Shown here: positions 34,813-44,344 of the stretch, one piece after another
Position numbering within the stretch: position 1 is the first letter of the stretch
Layout of the letters: the number at the start of each line of letters is the position of its first letter
Assembly (NCBI GenBank): GCA_035328405.1
Contig: DAOLIT010000002.1
Span: forward strand, 1 to 64,000
Reading direction: 5' to 3'
DNA length: 64,000 nucleotides
From: JAEUKA01 sp035328405
GTDB taxonomy: Bacteria > Myxococcota_A > Polyangia > Palsa-1104 > JAEUJZ01
The notes under the pieces: model-generated
The model's input: only the letters and a program-made list of their open reading frames with translations
What the model was told of the DNA's origin: nothing
The model's database searches: none
Made by a program: the position numbers and the translations under genes

Positions 34813-35066
34813 GTGGACAGAAACTCCTTCTCGGGCGGCGGGTCGTAGCCGCCGGGATGAAACGGATGACAACGGCAAAGCCGGAAAATCGATAGCTGCG
34901 CCCCACGCAGCACCCCAAAACGTCGCACCGCTTGTTTCGCATATTCCGAACACGTCGGCTCGAAACGGCACCCCGACCCCAAAAGCTGCGTGAGCACCGC
35001 CGATAGGAATCGCTGATAAAAGCACAACAACTTTTCAACGAGCGAGACGGCGACAGAAGAGAACAT
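34809..35066 (-). CDS. yidD: Membrane protein insertion efficiency factor YidD
   Basis: CRFEPTCSEYAKQAVRRFG and CRCHPFHPGGYDPPP are the family signatures; the conserved cysteines are all present. The small amphipathic protein is bound to the inner face of the membrane and aids YidC. Starting at 35066 gives 85 residues, the usual size. An ATG at 35150, directly after the rnpA stop, would add 28 residues. Neither has a clear Shine-Dalgarno sequence. The gene sits between rnpA and yidC as in most bacteria. Confidence 0.93.
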   Translation of the reverse strand: MFSSVAVSLVEKLLCFYQRFLSAVLTQLLGSGCRFEPTCSEYAKQAVRRFGVLRGAQLSIFRLCRCHPFHPGGYDPPPEKEFLST

Positions 35067-35150
35067 TGACGACAAGCGTACCGGGGCAGAAGCCGACGGC
35101 AAGTGCGGGAACGAGGGGGTTTTCAAAAGTGGCTTGGGCATACGCGGCAT

Positions 35151-35519
35151 TCAGTCTTGCAAAACCGGAGGAGGAACCAGCGACCCAGACAACATCGCCA
35201 AGTCTTCGCACAGTTCCGACAAAGAAGCCTTCGCGGCTTGCGGTTTGGCGATGAGCACCAGCACGAGGCCACGCGGCAACGTCTGTTTCAGGTGGCGAAA
35301 GGCCTCGCGGAGCAGGCGTTTTACGCGATTTCTCACCACGGAACCACCCACTTTGCCCGACACCGTGACACCCAAACGCGGCGACCCTTCACCCTCGAAC
35401 AGGCAAAAAGCCAACAGTTTTGCGAGAACGATCTTTCGACCCTGGCTTTGGATGCGGAGATATTCGGGACGTTTTCGGACGCGCTCGGCTTTGGAGAACG
35501 ACGCTCCCTGGGAGCCCAT
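35151..35519 (-). CDS. rnpA: Ribonuclease P protein component
   Basis: This 122-residue basic protein has the RNR signature in VVRNRVKRLLREAFR and the LGVTVSGKVG strand before it. It binds the RNase P RNA and helps process tRNA 5' ends. It lies 8 bp after rpmH and before yidD, the classical arrangement. The RNA component itself is not in the window. Confidence 0.95.
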   Translation of the reverse strand: MGSQGASFSKAERVRKRPEYLRIQSQGRKIVLAKLLAFCLFEGEGSPRLGVTVSGKVGGSVVRNRVKRLLREAFRHLKQTLPRGLVLVLIAKPQAAKASLSELCEDLAMLSGSLVPPPVLQD

Positions 35520-35527
35520 GCAGTCGT

Positions 35528-35677
35528 TTACTTCTTAGCCACCTCGACCGTGAGCCGTTTTCGGCCTTTGCGGCGACGATTGTTGATCACCGAACGCCCG
35601 CCAAGCGTGGACATGCGAGCGCGGAAGCCATGGGTACGTTTGCGACGAAGGTTATGCGGTTGATAGGTACGCTTCAC
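35528..35677 (-). CDS. rpmH: Ribosomal protein bL34
   Basis: The 49-residue product begins (M/V)KRTYQPHNLRRKRTHGFRAR and ends in GRKRLTVEVAKK, full-length bL34. The start is GTG, preceded by AAGGAGATC at good spacing. It heads the rpmH-rnpA-yidD-yidC-mnmE operon; its promoter should lie in the 175-bp gap to the next gene. No dnaA is adjacent. Confidence 0.96.
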   Translation of the reverse strand: MKRTYQPHNLRRKRTHGFRARMSTLGGRSVINNRRRKGRKRLTVEVAKK

Positions 35678-35852
35678 AGCGATCTCCTTTTCCTCTTCCT
35701 CAAAAAACTCAAAAAAAAACGGGGTCTGCAACGCAGCGCCCAAGACAGGCTTGGTATCAACAAGCTCAGCAACCTGTCAAGCCCAAGCAACCCAGATCCA
35801 GCCACGACCTACGCATCGATTTGCGGTCGCGCCTCGAAACACCAAGCGGTTT

Positions 35853-36998
35853 TTACTCGGCGTCCGCTTTTTCGCCTGTTTTGTCGTCGTCCTTGGCCTG
35901 GATTTTGTCCCGCCCCGATGCACGACGGGCCACCGCTCCGATGAGCGTGCCCCCAATACCACCCACGAGCGCCGCCAGAATCAGCGAATCGAACGCCGGG
36001 CGAACCATCCGTGCCGCCGACGCATGTTCATGAAAATGAAACGCAAAAACCATCGTCGAGGCCGACGCCATCGTGAGGTGTGTTTTGGTTTTTGAGTCCC
36101 CAATCTGCGTTTCGACATAAATCATTCCCAACACCACCAGAACCCCGAGCAGAAAAAACCATTTGGGATCGTAGCTTTGCGGATGGACCGTCACATGCAG
36201 GCCACCGTCGATCGCGTCGTCGATCTGCTCGACCGAAACGGTCAGCGAATGGCCTCGAAAACTGCGCGGCAGGCGATGTTCGACTTGGTTCGTCTGTTCG
36301 GTCCACATTGCCGTTCCTCGACGCACCCGCATTTGGTTTGTTTTCGTCGCAAACTCGCCGTTCACACTTTCCGTCGCACCATCCATCGCTACTTGCAGGT
36401 CAAACACCGCCGATCCGTTCATGCTGATTTCCGGCTTGAGCGTCCCGCTCACCGTCAGATCAAACGGTCCCGTTTTTCCGTCCGGCAATTTCAGTGTGTC
36501 GGTCTTGTGTTCCGACGAAAGCACCGTCTGCGCATACACGGCCCGTGTGGTCGCTTTCCGCAGCGTCGGATATCCCGCCGCCGCCACCCACAAAATCGAC
36601 AGAGCCACAAACGCATATCGCCCAGCCTTCCGCTCGATCAGGTCATAGGCTGGCACCACCGTCGAATAGATGGCCAAACCCACCAGGCCCGCCGACAGCA
36701 GCATGCCCAACATCGACTCGCGCACCAGCTCGAATTTGTATCCAAGCGCCAGCGCCGCGACGATCACCAGCATCAATACCGGCCCGAGCCAAGCGTCCCA
36801 GTGTTCGTCCATGAACCGTTGGTACGCGGTCTTCGGAAGGTCCTCTTCTTTGTCTTTCCCCTTCCCAGCGTCGCTGTTGGGCTTGTCCTCGCCGCGCGCC
36901 ACCTGGCGTCGCGTCCGCCTGTACCCGTCGCGTTCCTCCGGTCCAAAATCCACCGCCCGTTTGCCCTCTAGCTCGTCCTCTGTGTCTCGTTTGGCCAC
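35853..36998 (-). CDS. Hypothetical multi-pass membrane protein
   Basis: A highly charged N-terminal cytoplasmic stretch of about 75 residues (EEDLPKTAYQRFMDEHWDAW) is followed by three closely spaced membrane helices (LGPVLMLVIVAALALGY, LLSAGLVGLAIYSTVV, FVALSILWVAAAGYP). A soluble beta-rich region of about 130 residues follows, then three more helices (WFFLLGVLVVLGMIY, MASASTMVFAFHF, LILAALVGGIGGTLIGAV) and a charged tail. I do not recognise the family. The start is GTG at 36998 with GAGG five bases upstream. It is divergent from dnaE, 136 bp away, and upstream of rpmH on the same strand. Confidence 0.6.
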   Translation of the reverse strand: MAKRDTEDELEGKRAVDFGPEERDGYRRTRRQVARGEDKPNSDAGKGKDKEEDLPKTAYQRFMDEHWDAWLGPVLMLVIVAALALGYKFELVRESMLGMLLSAGLVGLAIYSTVVPAYDLIERKAGRYAFVALSILWVAAAGYPTLRKATTRAVYAQTVLSSEHKTDTLKLPDGKTGPFDLTVSGTLKPEISMNGSAVFDLQVAMDGATESVNGEFATKTNQMRVRRGTAMWTEQTNQVEHRLPRSFRGHSLTVSVEQIDDAIDGGLHVTVHPQSYDPKWFFLLGVLVVLGMIYVETQIGDSKTKTHLTMASASTMVFAFHFHEHASAARMVRPAFDSLILAALVGGIGGTLIGAVARRASGRDKIQAKDDDKTGEKADAE

Positions 36999-37134
36999 GA
37001 TTTCCTCACACGCAAAAAGCGAAACCTTACAACAAGTACCGCGCACGATATTCGACGAGCCCGCAAGAATCAACCCGAGCGTTTCACCCCTTTCATTGAC
37101 CAAACTGGGGCAAGGCTGCTAAGCCCCCCCAATC

Positions 37135-40100
37135 ATGACCGTTACTGCCTTCACCCACCTACATGTTCACAGCCAATACAGCCTTCTCGACGGAGCCATC
37201 CGTCTAAAAGACCTTTTCCCGCGCGTTTCCAAGATGGGCATGAACGCCGTCGCGCTGACCGACCACGGCAACATGTTCGGCGCGGTCGATTTTTACAAGC
37301 GCGCCAAAGCCGCCGGAGTCAAACCGATTTTCGGCAGTGAAACCTATGTTTGCGACGATCGCTTCGATCGAACGTCGCGTCGCAACCATCACCTGATCCT
37401 GCTTGCCAAGGATCGCGTTGGATACAAGAACCTCCAGTATCTCAACTCGATGGGTTATCTGGAGGGGTTTTACTACCACCCGCGCATCGACAAGAGACTC
37501 CTTAAGGAACACAGCGAGGGTCTCATCGGTCTGTCTGCCTGTCTTGGGGGTGAGATTGCACAGACCTTCCTCAACAACGGATACGAAGCCGCAAAAGACA
37601 TGGCCCAGCGGTATGCAGACTGTTTTGCCAAGGGCGATTTTTATCTGGAAGTCCAGCCGAACGGCTTGGCCGACCAGGAAAAAGTGAATGCAGATTGGAA
37701 GCGAATGTCGTCGGAGACCGGCATTCCCCTGGTGGCTACGGGAGACTGTCACTACGTTTACAAAACCGATTCCAAAGCGCACGAAGTTCTGATGGCGATT
37801 CAGCAGGGCCGGACGCTTGCCGATGAAAAGAGGCTTCGGCATGAAGTGTCTTCCTATTACTTGCAGAGTCCAGAGGAGTTCAATTCCTTCTTTGCAGATA
37901 TGCCCCAAGCGTTGGAAAACACGGTTCGCATTGCCAATGCATGCAACGTCGAGCTTGAGCTCGGCAAACCGATGCTCCCGAGTTATCGTGTTCCCGACGG
38001 ATTTGACATTCCTTCCTACTTCCGAAAAGTCGCACAGGAAGGCCTTGAGGAACGCTTTTCTGAGTTTGTGAAATTCGGAAAAAAATTCGATCCAGACCAA
38101 TACCGCGCCCAACTTCAGCGCGAGATTGACGTGATCATTGCGATGGATTTTCCCGGTTACTTTTTGGTCGTGTGGGACTTCATCCGTTTTGCCAAACAGA
38201 ATGGCATTCCTGTAGGCCCAGGCCGTGGTTCAGGGGCCGGTTCTCTCGTCGCTTTTTCCCTCCAAATTACCGACCTTGATCCCATCCCGTACAACCTTCT
38301 GTTCGAGCGTTTCCTAAACCCCGAACGTGTTTCCATGCCCGATTTCGACATCGATTTTTGTATGAATCGGCGCGATGAAGTCATCAAGTACGTTTCTGAA
38401 AAATACGGCAAAAACCACGTCGGACAGATCATTACGTTTGGTTCTCTGTCCGCAAAAAGCGCGCTCAAGGATGTGGGCCGCGTGATGGGAATGCCGTTTC
38501 AGGATTTGAATGACATCACCCGGAATTTGCCGCAGCTTGTGGACGGACACCCTGTGACGATGAGCTGGGCGCTCGAAAACGAGCCCAAATTCAAGCAGCT
38601 CATGAACGAGAAACCGGAATACAAAGAGCTGGTCGAAATTGCGACCGCCCTGGAAGGTCTTCACCGCAACGCGGGGATGCACGCAGCGGGCATTGTGATC
38701 GCGGAACATCCGCTTTGGGAGCACGTCCCCTGTTATCGCGGACAGGATGGCGAAATCGTCACCCAATTCGCAAAGGAAGAAGTCGAGGAGGCCGGGCTTG
38801 TGAAGTTCGACTTTCTTGGTTTGAAGACGCTCACGGTCATCGACATTGCGGTCAAGATGGTTCAAAAGGAACGCCCCGATTTCGATCTGCGCCGCATTCC
38901 TCTTGACGATGTTTCCGTTTACAAACTGATCTCGGAAGGGGACACAACGGGTGTTTTCCAGCTTGAATCTTCGGGCTTTAAGGAACTCCTGAAAAAGCTC
39001 AAACCGGACTGTTTTGAGGACATCATTGCAGCGGGCGCTTTGTATAGACCAGGACCCCTTGAAGGCGGCATGGTGGACGACTTTATCAGTCGGAAACATG
39101 GCCGTACCAAGATCGTTTTTCACCATCCTTCCATGGCCCCCATTTTGAAGGAAACGTATGGCGTCATCGTGTATCAGGAACAGGTGATGCAGATTGCTCG
39201 TGCGCTTGCGGGGTATTCGCTGGGAGGTGCCGATTTGCTGCGCCGCGCGATGGGCAAAAAGAAAAAAGAGGTGATGGAAAAGGAGAAGCAGAAGTTCCTG
39301 GAAGGCGCGAAAAAAACCGGTGTCGATCCCAAGATTGCCGACGAGGTATTCGATCTCATGGCCGCGTTTGCGGGGTATGGTTTCAACAAATCTCACTCTG
39401 CGGCATACGGCCTCATCACGTACCAAACTGCGTACTTGAAAAAGTACTTTCCGGCGGAATTTTGGGCGGCACTTTTGACTTGTGACAAGGACGATACAGA
39501 CAAAGTGGCGCGGTATGTGGCCGAGGTTCGTGATGCCGGGATTCCTGTTCTGCCTCCTTGCACAAACCAATCGGAAATGGATTTCTCTGTCGTTCATTTG
39601 CCTTCCCAAAAAACGCCAGGCGGCATCGAAGTGGAAGAGCAAGCGATCCGCTTTGGTCTTTCCGCCATTCGCGGAGTGGGTGAAGGAGCGGTCGAAACGC
39701 TGTTGGCTGCCCGAACAGAAGGCGGTCCTTTTGCTTCTCTGTTCGATCTGTGTGAGCGGGTCGATTTGCGGAAGACGAACAAAAAAGTGCTGGAGGCGCT
39801 GATCAAAGCTGGGGCGTTTGATTCGGTTGCACCAGGACGTGCGCAAGCGATGGCTGCCGTGGATGTTGCCGTCGAGCGTGCGCAAAAAATGCAGAAAGAC
39901 AAAGACAGCGGACAGACTTCTCTGTTCGGTCTTTTGGGAGGAGACGGACCGCAAAAAGGGGGCAGCGGTCTGGGGGCACCGCCTCCGTATCCGCAGGTTT
40001 CGGAATGGACAACGAAACAGAAACTTGCACAGGAAAAGGAATCGCTCGGGTTTTATGTGAGTGGGCATCCCATCGAACGCTTTGCCCCGGAATTGCGCCG

Positions 40101-40659
40101 GCAAAAGGCGATGTCTGTCGTGGAACTGTCCGACCAGCGTGACCGGGCCGAAGTGTTGGTAGGGGGTGTGGTGAGCGATTTCCGGGAACGACTCCTGAAA
40201 AGCGGGTCCGGCAAGATGGCATCGTTTCGGCTGGAAGATCTGACGGGCAGCATCGAGGCGGTTTGCTTTTCCAGGCCGTTTGCAGAGTTCGAGACGCTCC
40301 TGAAAGCGGACGAACCGCTGCTCGTGTCTGGTCAACTCCTGCAAGACGGAGACGAGGAAAACGCGCAGCGGAAACTCAGCGTGCAAAAAGTGCAGCTTCT
40401 GTCGCAAATCCGTCTCGACAAAACGCAAAAACTGACGGTCGCGATCTCGGTGGATGAAGTGACGAAAACTTCGGTCGAAAAACTAAAAGGGGCGCTGTTT
40501 TCGCACAAAGGGTCCGCCCGCGTATCCGTGCTGTTGCAAAAAGCCGGTCGCTGGCAGGTCGAAGCCCAACTTCCCCCGGATTGTCGCGTCCAGGCCACGG
40601 ACGAACTCCTTGCGAGCCTGACCTCTCTGTTCGGACACGACGCCATCCGACTCGGATAG
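37135..40659 (+). CDS. dnaE: DNA polymerase III alpha subunit DnaE1
   Basis: The 1174-residue replicative polymerase is of normal length. It has an N-terminal PHP domain (FTHLHVHSQYSLLDG), the palm with PDFDIDFC near residues 402-409 carrying two catalytic Asp residues, the fingers with GPGRGSGAGSLVAF, helix-hairpin-helix motifs, and a C-terminal OB fold (VLVGGVVSDFRERL). It is the catalytic core of chromosomal replication, working with the beta clamp. No frameshift or missing motif was seen. There is no evident Shine-Dalgarno sequence before the ATG. It is a single gene; the next gene begins 114 bp later. Confidence 0.97.
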   Translation: MTVTAFTHLHVHSQYSLLDGAIRLKDLFPRVSKMGMNAVALTDHGNMFGAVDFYKRAKAAGVKPIFGSETYVCDDRFDRTSRRNHHLILLAKDRVGYKNLQYLNSMGYLEGFYYHPRIDKRLLKEHSEGLIGLSACLGGEIAQTFLNNGYEAAKDMAQRYADCFAKGDFYLEVQPNGLADQEKVNADWKRMSSETGIPLVATGDCHYVYKTDSKAHEVLMAIQQGRTLADEKRLRHEVSSYYLQSPEEFNSFFADMPQALENTVRIANACNVELELGKPMLPSYRVPDGFDIPSYFRKVAQEGLEERFSEFVKFGKKFDPDQYRAQLQREIDVIIAMDFPGYFLVVWDFIRFAKQNGIPVGPGRGSGAGSLVAFSLQITDLDPIPYNLLFERFLNPERVSMPDFDIDFCMNRRDEVIKYVSEKYGKNHVGQIITFGSLSAKSALKDVGRVMGMPFQDLNDITRNLPQLVDGHPVTMSWALENEPKFKQLMNEKPEYKELVEIATALEGLHRNAGMHAAGIVIAEHPLWEHVPCYRGQDGEIVTQFAKEEVEEAGLVKFDFLGLKTLTVIDIAVKMVQKERPDFDLRRIPLDDVSVYKLISEGDTTGVFQLESSGFKELLKKLKPDCFEDIIAAGALYRPGPLEGGMVDDFISRKHGRTKIVFHHPSMAPILKETYGVIVYQEQVMQIARALAGYSLGGADLLRRAMGKKKKEVMEKEKQKFLEGAKKTGVDPKIADEVFDLMAAFAGYGFNKSHSAAYGLITYQTAYLKKYFPAEFWAALLTCDKDDTDKVARYVAEVRDAGIPVLPPCTNQSEMDFSVVHLPSQKTPGGIEVEEQAIRFGLSAIRGVGEGAVETLLAARTEGGPFASLFDLCERVDLRKTNKKVLEALIKAGAFDSVAPGRAQAMAAVDVAVERAQKMQKDKDSGQTSLFGLLGGDGPQKGGSGLGAPPPYPQVSEWTTKQKLAQEKESLGFYVSGHPIERFAPELRRQKAMSVVELSDQRDRAEVLVGGVVSDFRERLLKSGSGKMASFRLEDLTGSIEAVCFSRPFAEFETLLKADEPLLVSGQLLQDGDEENAQRKLSVQKVQLLSQIRLDKTQKLTVAISVDEVTKTSVEKLKGALFSHKGSARVSVLLQKAGRWQVEAQLPPDCRVQATDELLASLTSLFGHDAIRLG

Positions 40660-40773
40660 AGCCGTGGTCAAAACGCCTCCAAAATGGTTGCTTCCGGGAG
40701 CGGTTTTGGAAGGGTTTGGGCCCCCGTTTTGGAAAACTGCGCGCGGGTTTCGGAACGCGGTAGGATGCGCGGC

Positions 40774-41790
40774 ATGCGTCAAGTGGTGATTACGAAGCCG
40801 GGTCCTCCCGAAGTGTTGCAAACAAAGGAATCGCCCGATCCAGTGCCGGATTCGGGGCAGATTCGCATTTCGGTGCGGGCAATCGGAATCAATTTTGCGG
40901 ATCTTTTGGCACGAACCGGTATGTACCAAGATGCGCCGCCGATTCCGTGCGTGGTGGGTTATGAGGTGTCCGGGGTGATCGATCGGGTGGGGCCGGGCGT
41001 GACCGAGTTCGCAGTCGGAGATCGCGTGATCGGGATGCCCAAATTCGGCGGATACACAGACACGTTGGTTTTGCCCGCCGAGCAAGCGTTTCACATGCCT
41101 GCGCGGATGTCGTTCGAGGAAGGGGCGGCGCTTCCGGTGGTGTATTTGACGGCGCATCACATGATGCTGTTTGACGGAACGCTGAGGAAAGGAATGCGGG
41201 TGCTGGTTCACTCTGCGGCAGGCGGAGTCGGTCTGGCGGCGATCGATCTTGCGCGGCATCACGGCTGCGAGATCATCGGTTCCGCCTCGGTGCAAAAGCA
41301 TGCGTTTCTGCGCGAAAGGGGGTGCCAGCACCCGATTGATTCGTCGCAGGACATTGAGGCGCAGGTTCGGGCGCTGCTCGGAAAAGGGGTCGGGCTGGAT
41401 TTGGTGCTCGACCCGGTGGGAGGCAAGTCCTTTTCGACTTCGTATGCGCTACTCGGGGATGCGGGGCGGCTGGTCTGTTTCGGGGTGTCGTCGATGAGTG
41501 CGGGGAAAACGCGCAGCTTGGCGCGTGCGCTGTCGATGTTTGTGCGCACACGGTGGTTTCATCCGCTGTCGTTGATGATGGACAACAAGACGGTGCAGGG
41601 CGTGAACATGGGCCACCTGTTCGGTCGGCTGGATCTGCTGAGGCCGCAATTTGCGTCGCTCATCGCGCTGTATGAACAGGGTGTCGTTCGGCCTTACGTG
41701 GACCGGACGTTTCGGATGGACCAGGCGGCACAGGCGCACCACCATTTGCACGATCGCAAAGCAAAAGGAAAGGTCGTGCTGATTCCGTGA
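40774..41790 (+). CDS. MDR-family quinone oxidoreductase (VAT-1/Qor-like)
   Basis: This 339-residue medium-chain dehydrogenase/reductase lacks structural zinc ligands. The N-terminal GroES-like fold (GINFADLLARTGMY, PCVVGYEVSGVI) is followed by a Rossmann domain with the NADPH loop HSAAGGVGLAA. It resembles NADPH:quinone reductases and VAT-1-type proteins; the substrate is unknown. An ATG nine bases earlier (40765) is also possible, but AGGA is better spaced to 40774. It precedes the CPBP protease gene by 75 bp and may be first in that transcript. Confidence 0.85.
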   Translation: MRQVVITKPGPPEVLQTKESPDPVPDSGQIRISVRAIGINFADLLARTGMYQDAPPIPCVVGYEVSGVIDRVGPGVTEFAVGDRVIGMPKFGGYTDTLVLPAEQAFHMPARMSFEEGAALPVVYLTAHHMMLFDGTLRKGMRVLVHSAAGGVGLAAIDLARHHGCEIIGSASVQKHAFLRERGCQHPIDSSQDIEAQVRALLGKGVGLDLVLDPVGGKSFSTSYALLGDAGRLVCFGVSSMSAGKTRSLARALSMFVRTRWFHPLSLMMDNKTVQGVNMGHLFGRLDLLRPQFASLIALYEQGVVRPYVDRTFRMDQAAQAHHHLHDRKAKGKVVLIP

Positions 41791-41865
41791 CCGCTGGCGG
41801 CGCGGGTGCCTGGGCGAACAAGTTCGACGGAGAACGGCGCTTTTTGGGGCCCAGGGAAGCGGGGC

Positions 41866-42612
41866 ATGATCCGAAAATTTCCGGTGTCAGGATGTGCTGC
41901 GTATGCTTGCGCGGTGGAAATTGCTCCTGCCCCGTTTCGTCGTCGTTCCGCTGTGGGAAAAGTGACCGCGCTGGCCCCGCGCGTGGGTGTTTTTTATGCG
42001 TCGATGACGCTGCTCGCGATGGTGTGGTGCGCGGCGCGAGGTCACAAAAACATCCTCGTCCTGTCGGAGGCAGCGTCTGTGTTGCGGCCCGGCCAGGTGT
42101 TGTCGAGCTTGGCGCTCGGGGGGTCGCTGGGCCTTTTGCTGGTGTTGGCGATGCGGTACGCGCAAGAGCGGTTTGCGTTCGCCAAAACGCTGCACGGGGA
42201 ATTTCGGCAGCTGCTGGGGCCTTTGAATCGGCGCGATGTGCTTGTGGTGGCGGTGGCGTCGGCAATTGGCGAGGAATGTCTGTTTCGCGGCGCGCTCATG
42301 GGGCATTTGGCGCAACTGTTTGCGCAGCATCCGGCGGGCTGGGGCATCAGTTTTGTGGGTTCGGCGGTGGTGTTCGCGCTGCTCCACATCGGCCCGGACG
42401 TTCGTTTTCTGCCGTGGACGCTGTCGGCGCTGTGTCTGGGTTTGATCTTGAGCGGGCTGTTTCTGCTGACGGGGGATTTGCTGGCACCCATCGCGGTGCA
42501 TTTCACGATCAATTGGCTGAACTTGCGGGACATCGTGTCGCAAAAACACGCGAAAACAGGTTCTTTTGCACAAACGGAACGGAGCGTGTCCGTTTTCCCG
42601 ATTCGTGTGTAA
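41866..42612 (+). CDS. CPBP (Rce1-like) glutamic intramembrane protease
   Basis: This 248-residue membrane protein carries the three signature motifs of CAAX-protease and bacteriocin-processing (CPBP) enzymes: GEECLFRG (Glu136, Glu137, Arg141), FALLH (His174) and HFTIN (His212, Asn216). All lie in predicted membrane helices. Members cut prenylated CAAX proteins, bacteriocin leaders or, in the myxosortase branch (MrtX, MrtC, MrtP), MYXO-CTERM tails at a conserved Cys. The window contains a MYXO-CTERM protein, and the very next gene encodes a subtilisin with a Cys-membrane-basic tail, so a sorting role is plausible but inferred. An upstream ATG at 41806 would add 20 residues. The 3' end overlaps the subtilisin gene by 47 bp if that gene starts at the TTG. 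Confidence 0.82.
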   Translation: MIRKFPVSGCAAYACAVEIAPAPFRRRSAVGKVTALAPRVGVFYASMTLLAMVWCAARGHKNILVLSEAASVLRPGQVLSSLALGGSLGLLLVLAMRYAQERFAFAKTLHGEFRQLLGPLNRRDVLVVAVASAIGEECLFRGALMGHLAQLFAQHPAGWGISFVGSAVVFALLHIGPDVRFLPWTLSALCLGLILSGLFLLTGDLLAPIAVHFTINWLNLRDIVSQKHAKTGSFAQTERSVSVFPIRV

Positions 42613-44344
42613 GACGCGCTTGGCGTTGGTGCTGGCCGTGCTCGGCGGTGTTTTGCTGGGCGGGGTAGGATGCGCGCCGCGTCGGGTTTTGCCGCCTCCT
42701 TTGAGCGTTTCGGACGGGCAGCGGTTTGGGACGGAAGAGTTTGTGCGGGGGCACGCGCTTGTCGAGGTGCGAAGAGGGGCGCGGCTCCCGATGGAACAGC
42801 CGCTGTGGGGGCAAGAGCTGGTTCCTGCGCCGGAACAGACGGTGCAAGTGGGGGGCGAGCGGCTTTGGTTTGTGCGGACGCTGTGGCCGGAACCGCCCGA
42901 GGGGTCGCCGATTCTGCAAAAAGACCCCCAAGCGGGGGCGATCGTGCTGCTGTCGCGGCTCGAAGCGGGCCCGGCCACTGGTTCAGACGCTGGAGACGCG
43001 GCAGAAGACGCGGAAACGGTGCGTTGGCTTGCTCGGCTGGCGCAAGACCCGCTCGTGCGTCGCGCCGAGCCAGACCGCATCCGGTACGCCGCCCAAATCC
43101 CGAATGATCCGCTGTGGCCTTTGCAATGGGCGCTGCCTCAGCTTCGCGTCGAGAAGGCGTGGGATGCGGGCGCGGAGGGGAAGGGCGTGGTGGTGGCGAT
43201 CTTGGACACGGGCATCGTGTACAACCATCCCGATTTGGAAAGCCAGTTGCTTCCAGGGTTCGATTTCATCTCTCGGCCCCAAAGTGCGGACGACGGCGAC
43301 ACCGGGCGCGACCCGGACCCGACCGACACAGGCACGACGGAAACGAGCCGCCTGCACGGCACGCACATCTCGGGCACGATCGGGGCGGTCACGAACAACA
43401 AGCTGGGCATCGCGGGCGTTGCGCCACGGTGTCGGCTGATGCCAGTGCGGGTGCTCGGCATCCATCGGGGAGACGGCATCGACAGCGACATCACGGACGC
43501 GCTGCGTTGGCTGACGGGCGCGCAGGTGGGCGCGCTGCCGGTGGTTTCGTCGAACGTCGATGTGGTGAACATGAGTTTTGCGGGCCCCGGCCTGTCGTTC
43601 ACGCTCCAGCGCGCGATGAATGAGGTGACGGAAGCCGGGTTGCTGGTCGTCGCGGCCTCGGGCAATGGAGGCGTGGATGCGCTGTCGTATTCGCCGGGCG
43701 GGCTCGATGGTGTGCTGACGGTCGGGGCGTCCACGTTTTTGGGCCACCGCGCGATGTTTTCAAATTTTGGTCCGCGCGTGGATGTCCTGGCCCCAGGCGG
43801 AGGCTTTGCCGATGGAGAGCTGGATGCGGACCTTTTGACTCCGCCGCCCGATGCGATTTTGTCCACGTACCGCGATGCCGGCCTCGAAGAGAAAACGGCC
43901 CCTCCTTTTAGCTACGAAAGCTTCGCAGGGACTTCGCAGGCGGCCCCGCACGCTGCCGGAGTCGCGGCGCTCATGCGCCAGGTCTTGCCCGGTTTGCGCC
44001 AGAGGACGTTTGTGGCGCTTTTGCGGTCGTCGGCGCAGGCGGTTCCGGGGTGTTTGAGCGACCCATTGTCCGGTTGCGGAGCGGGGCTCATCGACGCGGA
44101 ACGGGCGGTGCAGTTGTCCCAGGCGCAAACGGCGTGCGGATGTGTCGGCGACCTTTTGTGCGAAGCCGGCGCGTGCCAAAAACCCCCGAGCGCCCACGAT
44201 TCGGTCTGGGCGAGCCCGGTGCTGTCGAGCCCGGCTTGTGCAGTCGGGCCCCGCGACACGGGAGCTGCCTCGTTTGGTTTTTGGGCTGCTTCCTGCCTTG
44301 TGCTTGTGGCCTTCTTTGCGATAAAAGCGAGCCGAAAAACATGA
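42566..44344 (+). CDS. Secreted subtilisin-like S8 protease with C-terminal anchor
   Basis: The catalytic triad is complete: Asp214 in AILDTGIVYNH, His264 in LHGTHISG and Ser457 in FAGTSQAAPHAAG, with oxyanion Asn367 (ASGNGG). Numbering is from the TTG start. The N-terminus is a lipoprotein-like signal (VLLGGVGC, Cys36) and the next about 140 residues look like an inhibitor propeptide. After the protease domain comes a Cys-rich module (CGCVGDLLCEAGACQ) and a tail of ACAVGP, hydrophobic segment, then KASRKT, which resembles a MYXO-CTERM-type sorting signal with few basic residues. A GTG at 42605 is an alternative start. It overlaps the CPBP gene upstream and, by ATGA, the FabF-like gene downstream. 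Confidence 0.9.
   Translation: MHKRNGACPFSRFVCKTRLALVLAVLGGVLLGGVGCAPRRVLPPPLSVSDGQRFGTEEFVRGHALVEVRRGARLPMEQPLWGQELVPAPEQTVQVGGERLWFVRTLWPEPPEGSPILQKDPQAGAIVLLSRLEAGPATGSDAGDAAEDAETVRWLARLAQDPLVRRAEPDRIRYAAQIPNDPLWPLQWALPQLRVEKAWDAGAEGKGVVVAILDTGIVYNHPDLESQLLPGFDFISRPQSADDGDTGRDPDPTDTGTTETSRLHGTHISGTIGAVTNNKLGIAGVAPRCRLMPVRVLGIHRGDGIDSDITDALRWLTGAQVGALPVVSSNVDVVNMSFAGPGLSFTLQRAMNEVTEAGLLVVAASGNGGVDALSYSPGGLDGVLTVGASTFLGHRAMFSNFGPRVDVLAPGGGFADGELDADLLTPPPDAILSTYRDAGLEEKTAPPFSYESFAGTSQAAPHAAGVAALMRQVLPGLRQRTFVALLRSSAQAVPGCLSDPLSGCGAGLIDAERAVQLSQAQTACGCVGDLLCEAGACQKPPSAHDSVWASPVLSSPACAVGPRDTGAASFGFWAASCLVLVAFFAIKASRKT

Noticed and set aside
31082..35852. Replication origin near rpmH
   Set aside because: The operon and an AT-rich stretch are suggestive, but dnaA, dnaN and DnaA boxes are absent.
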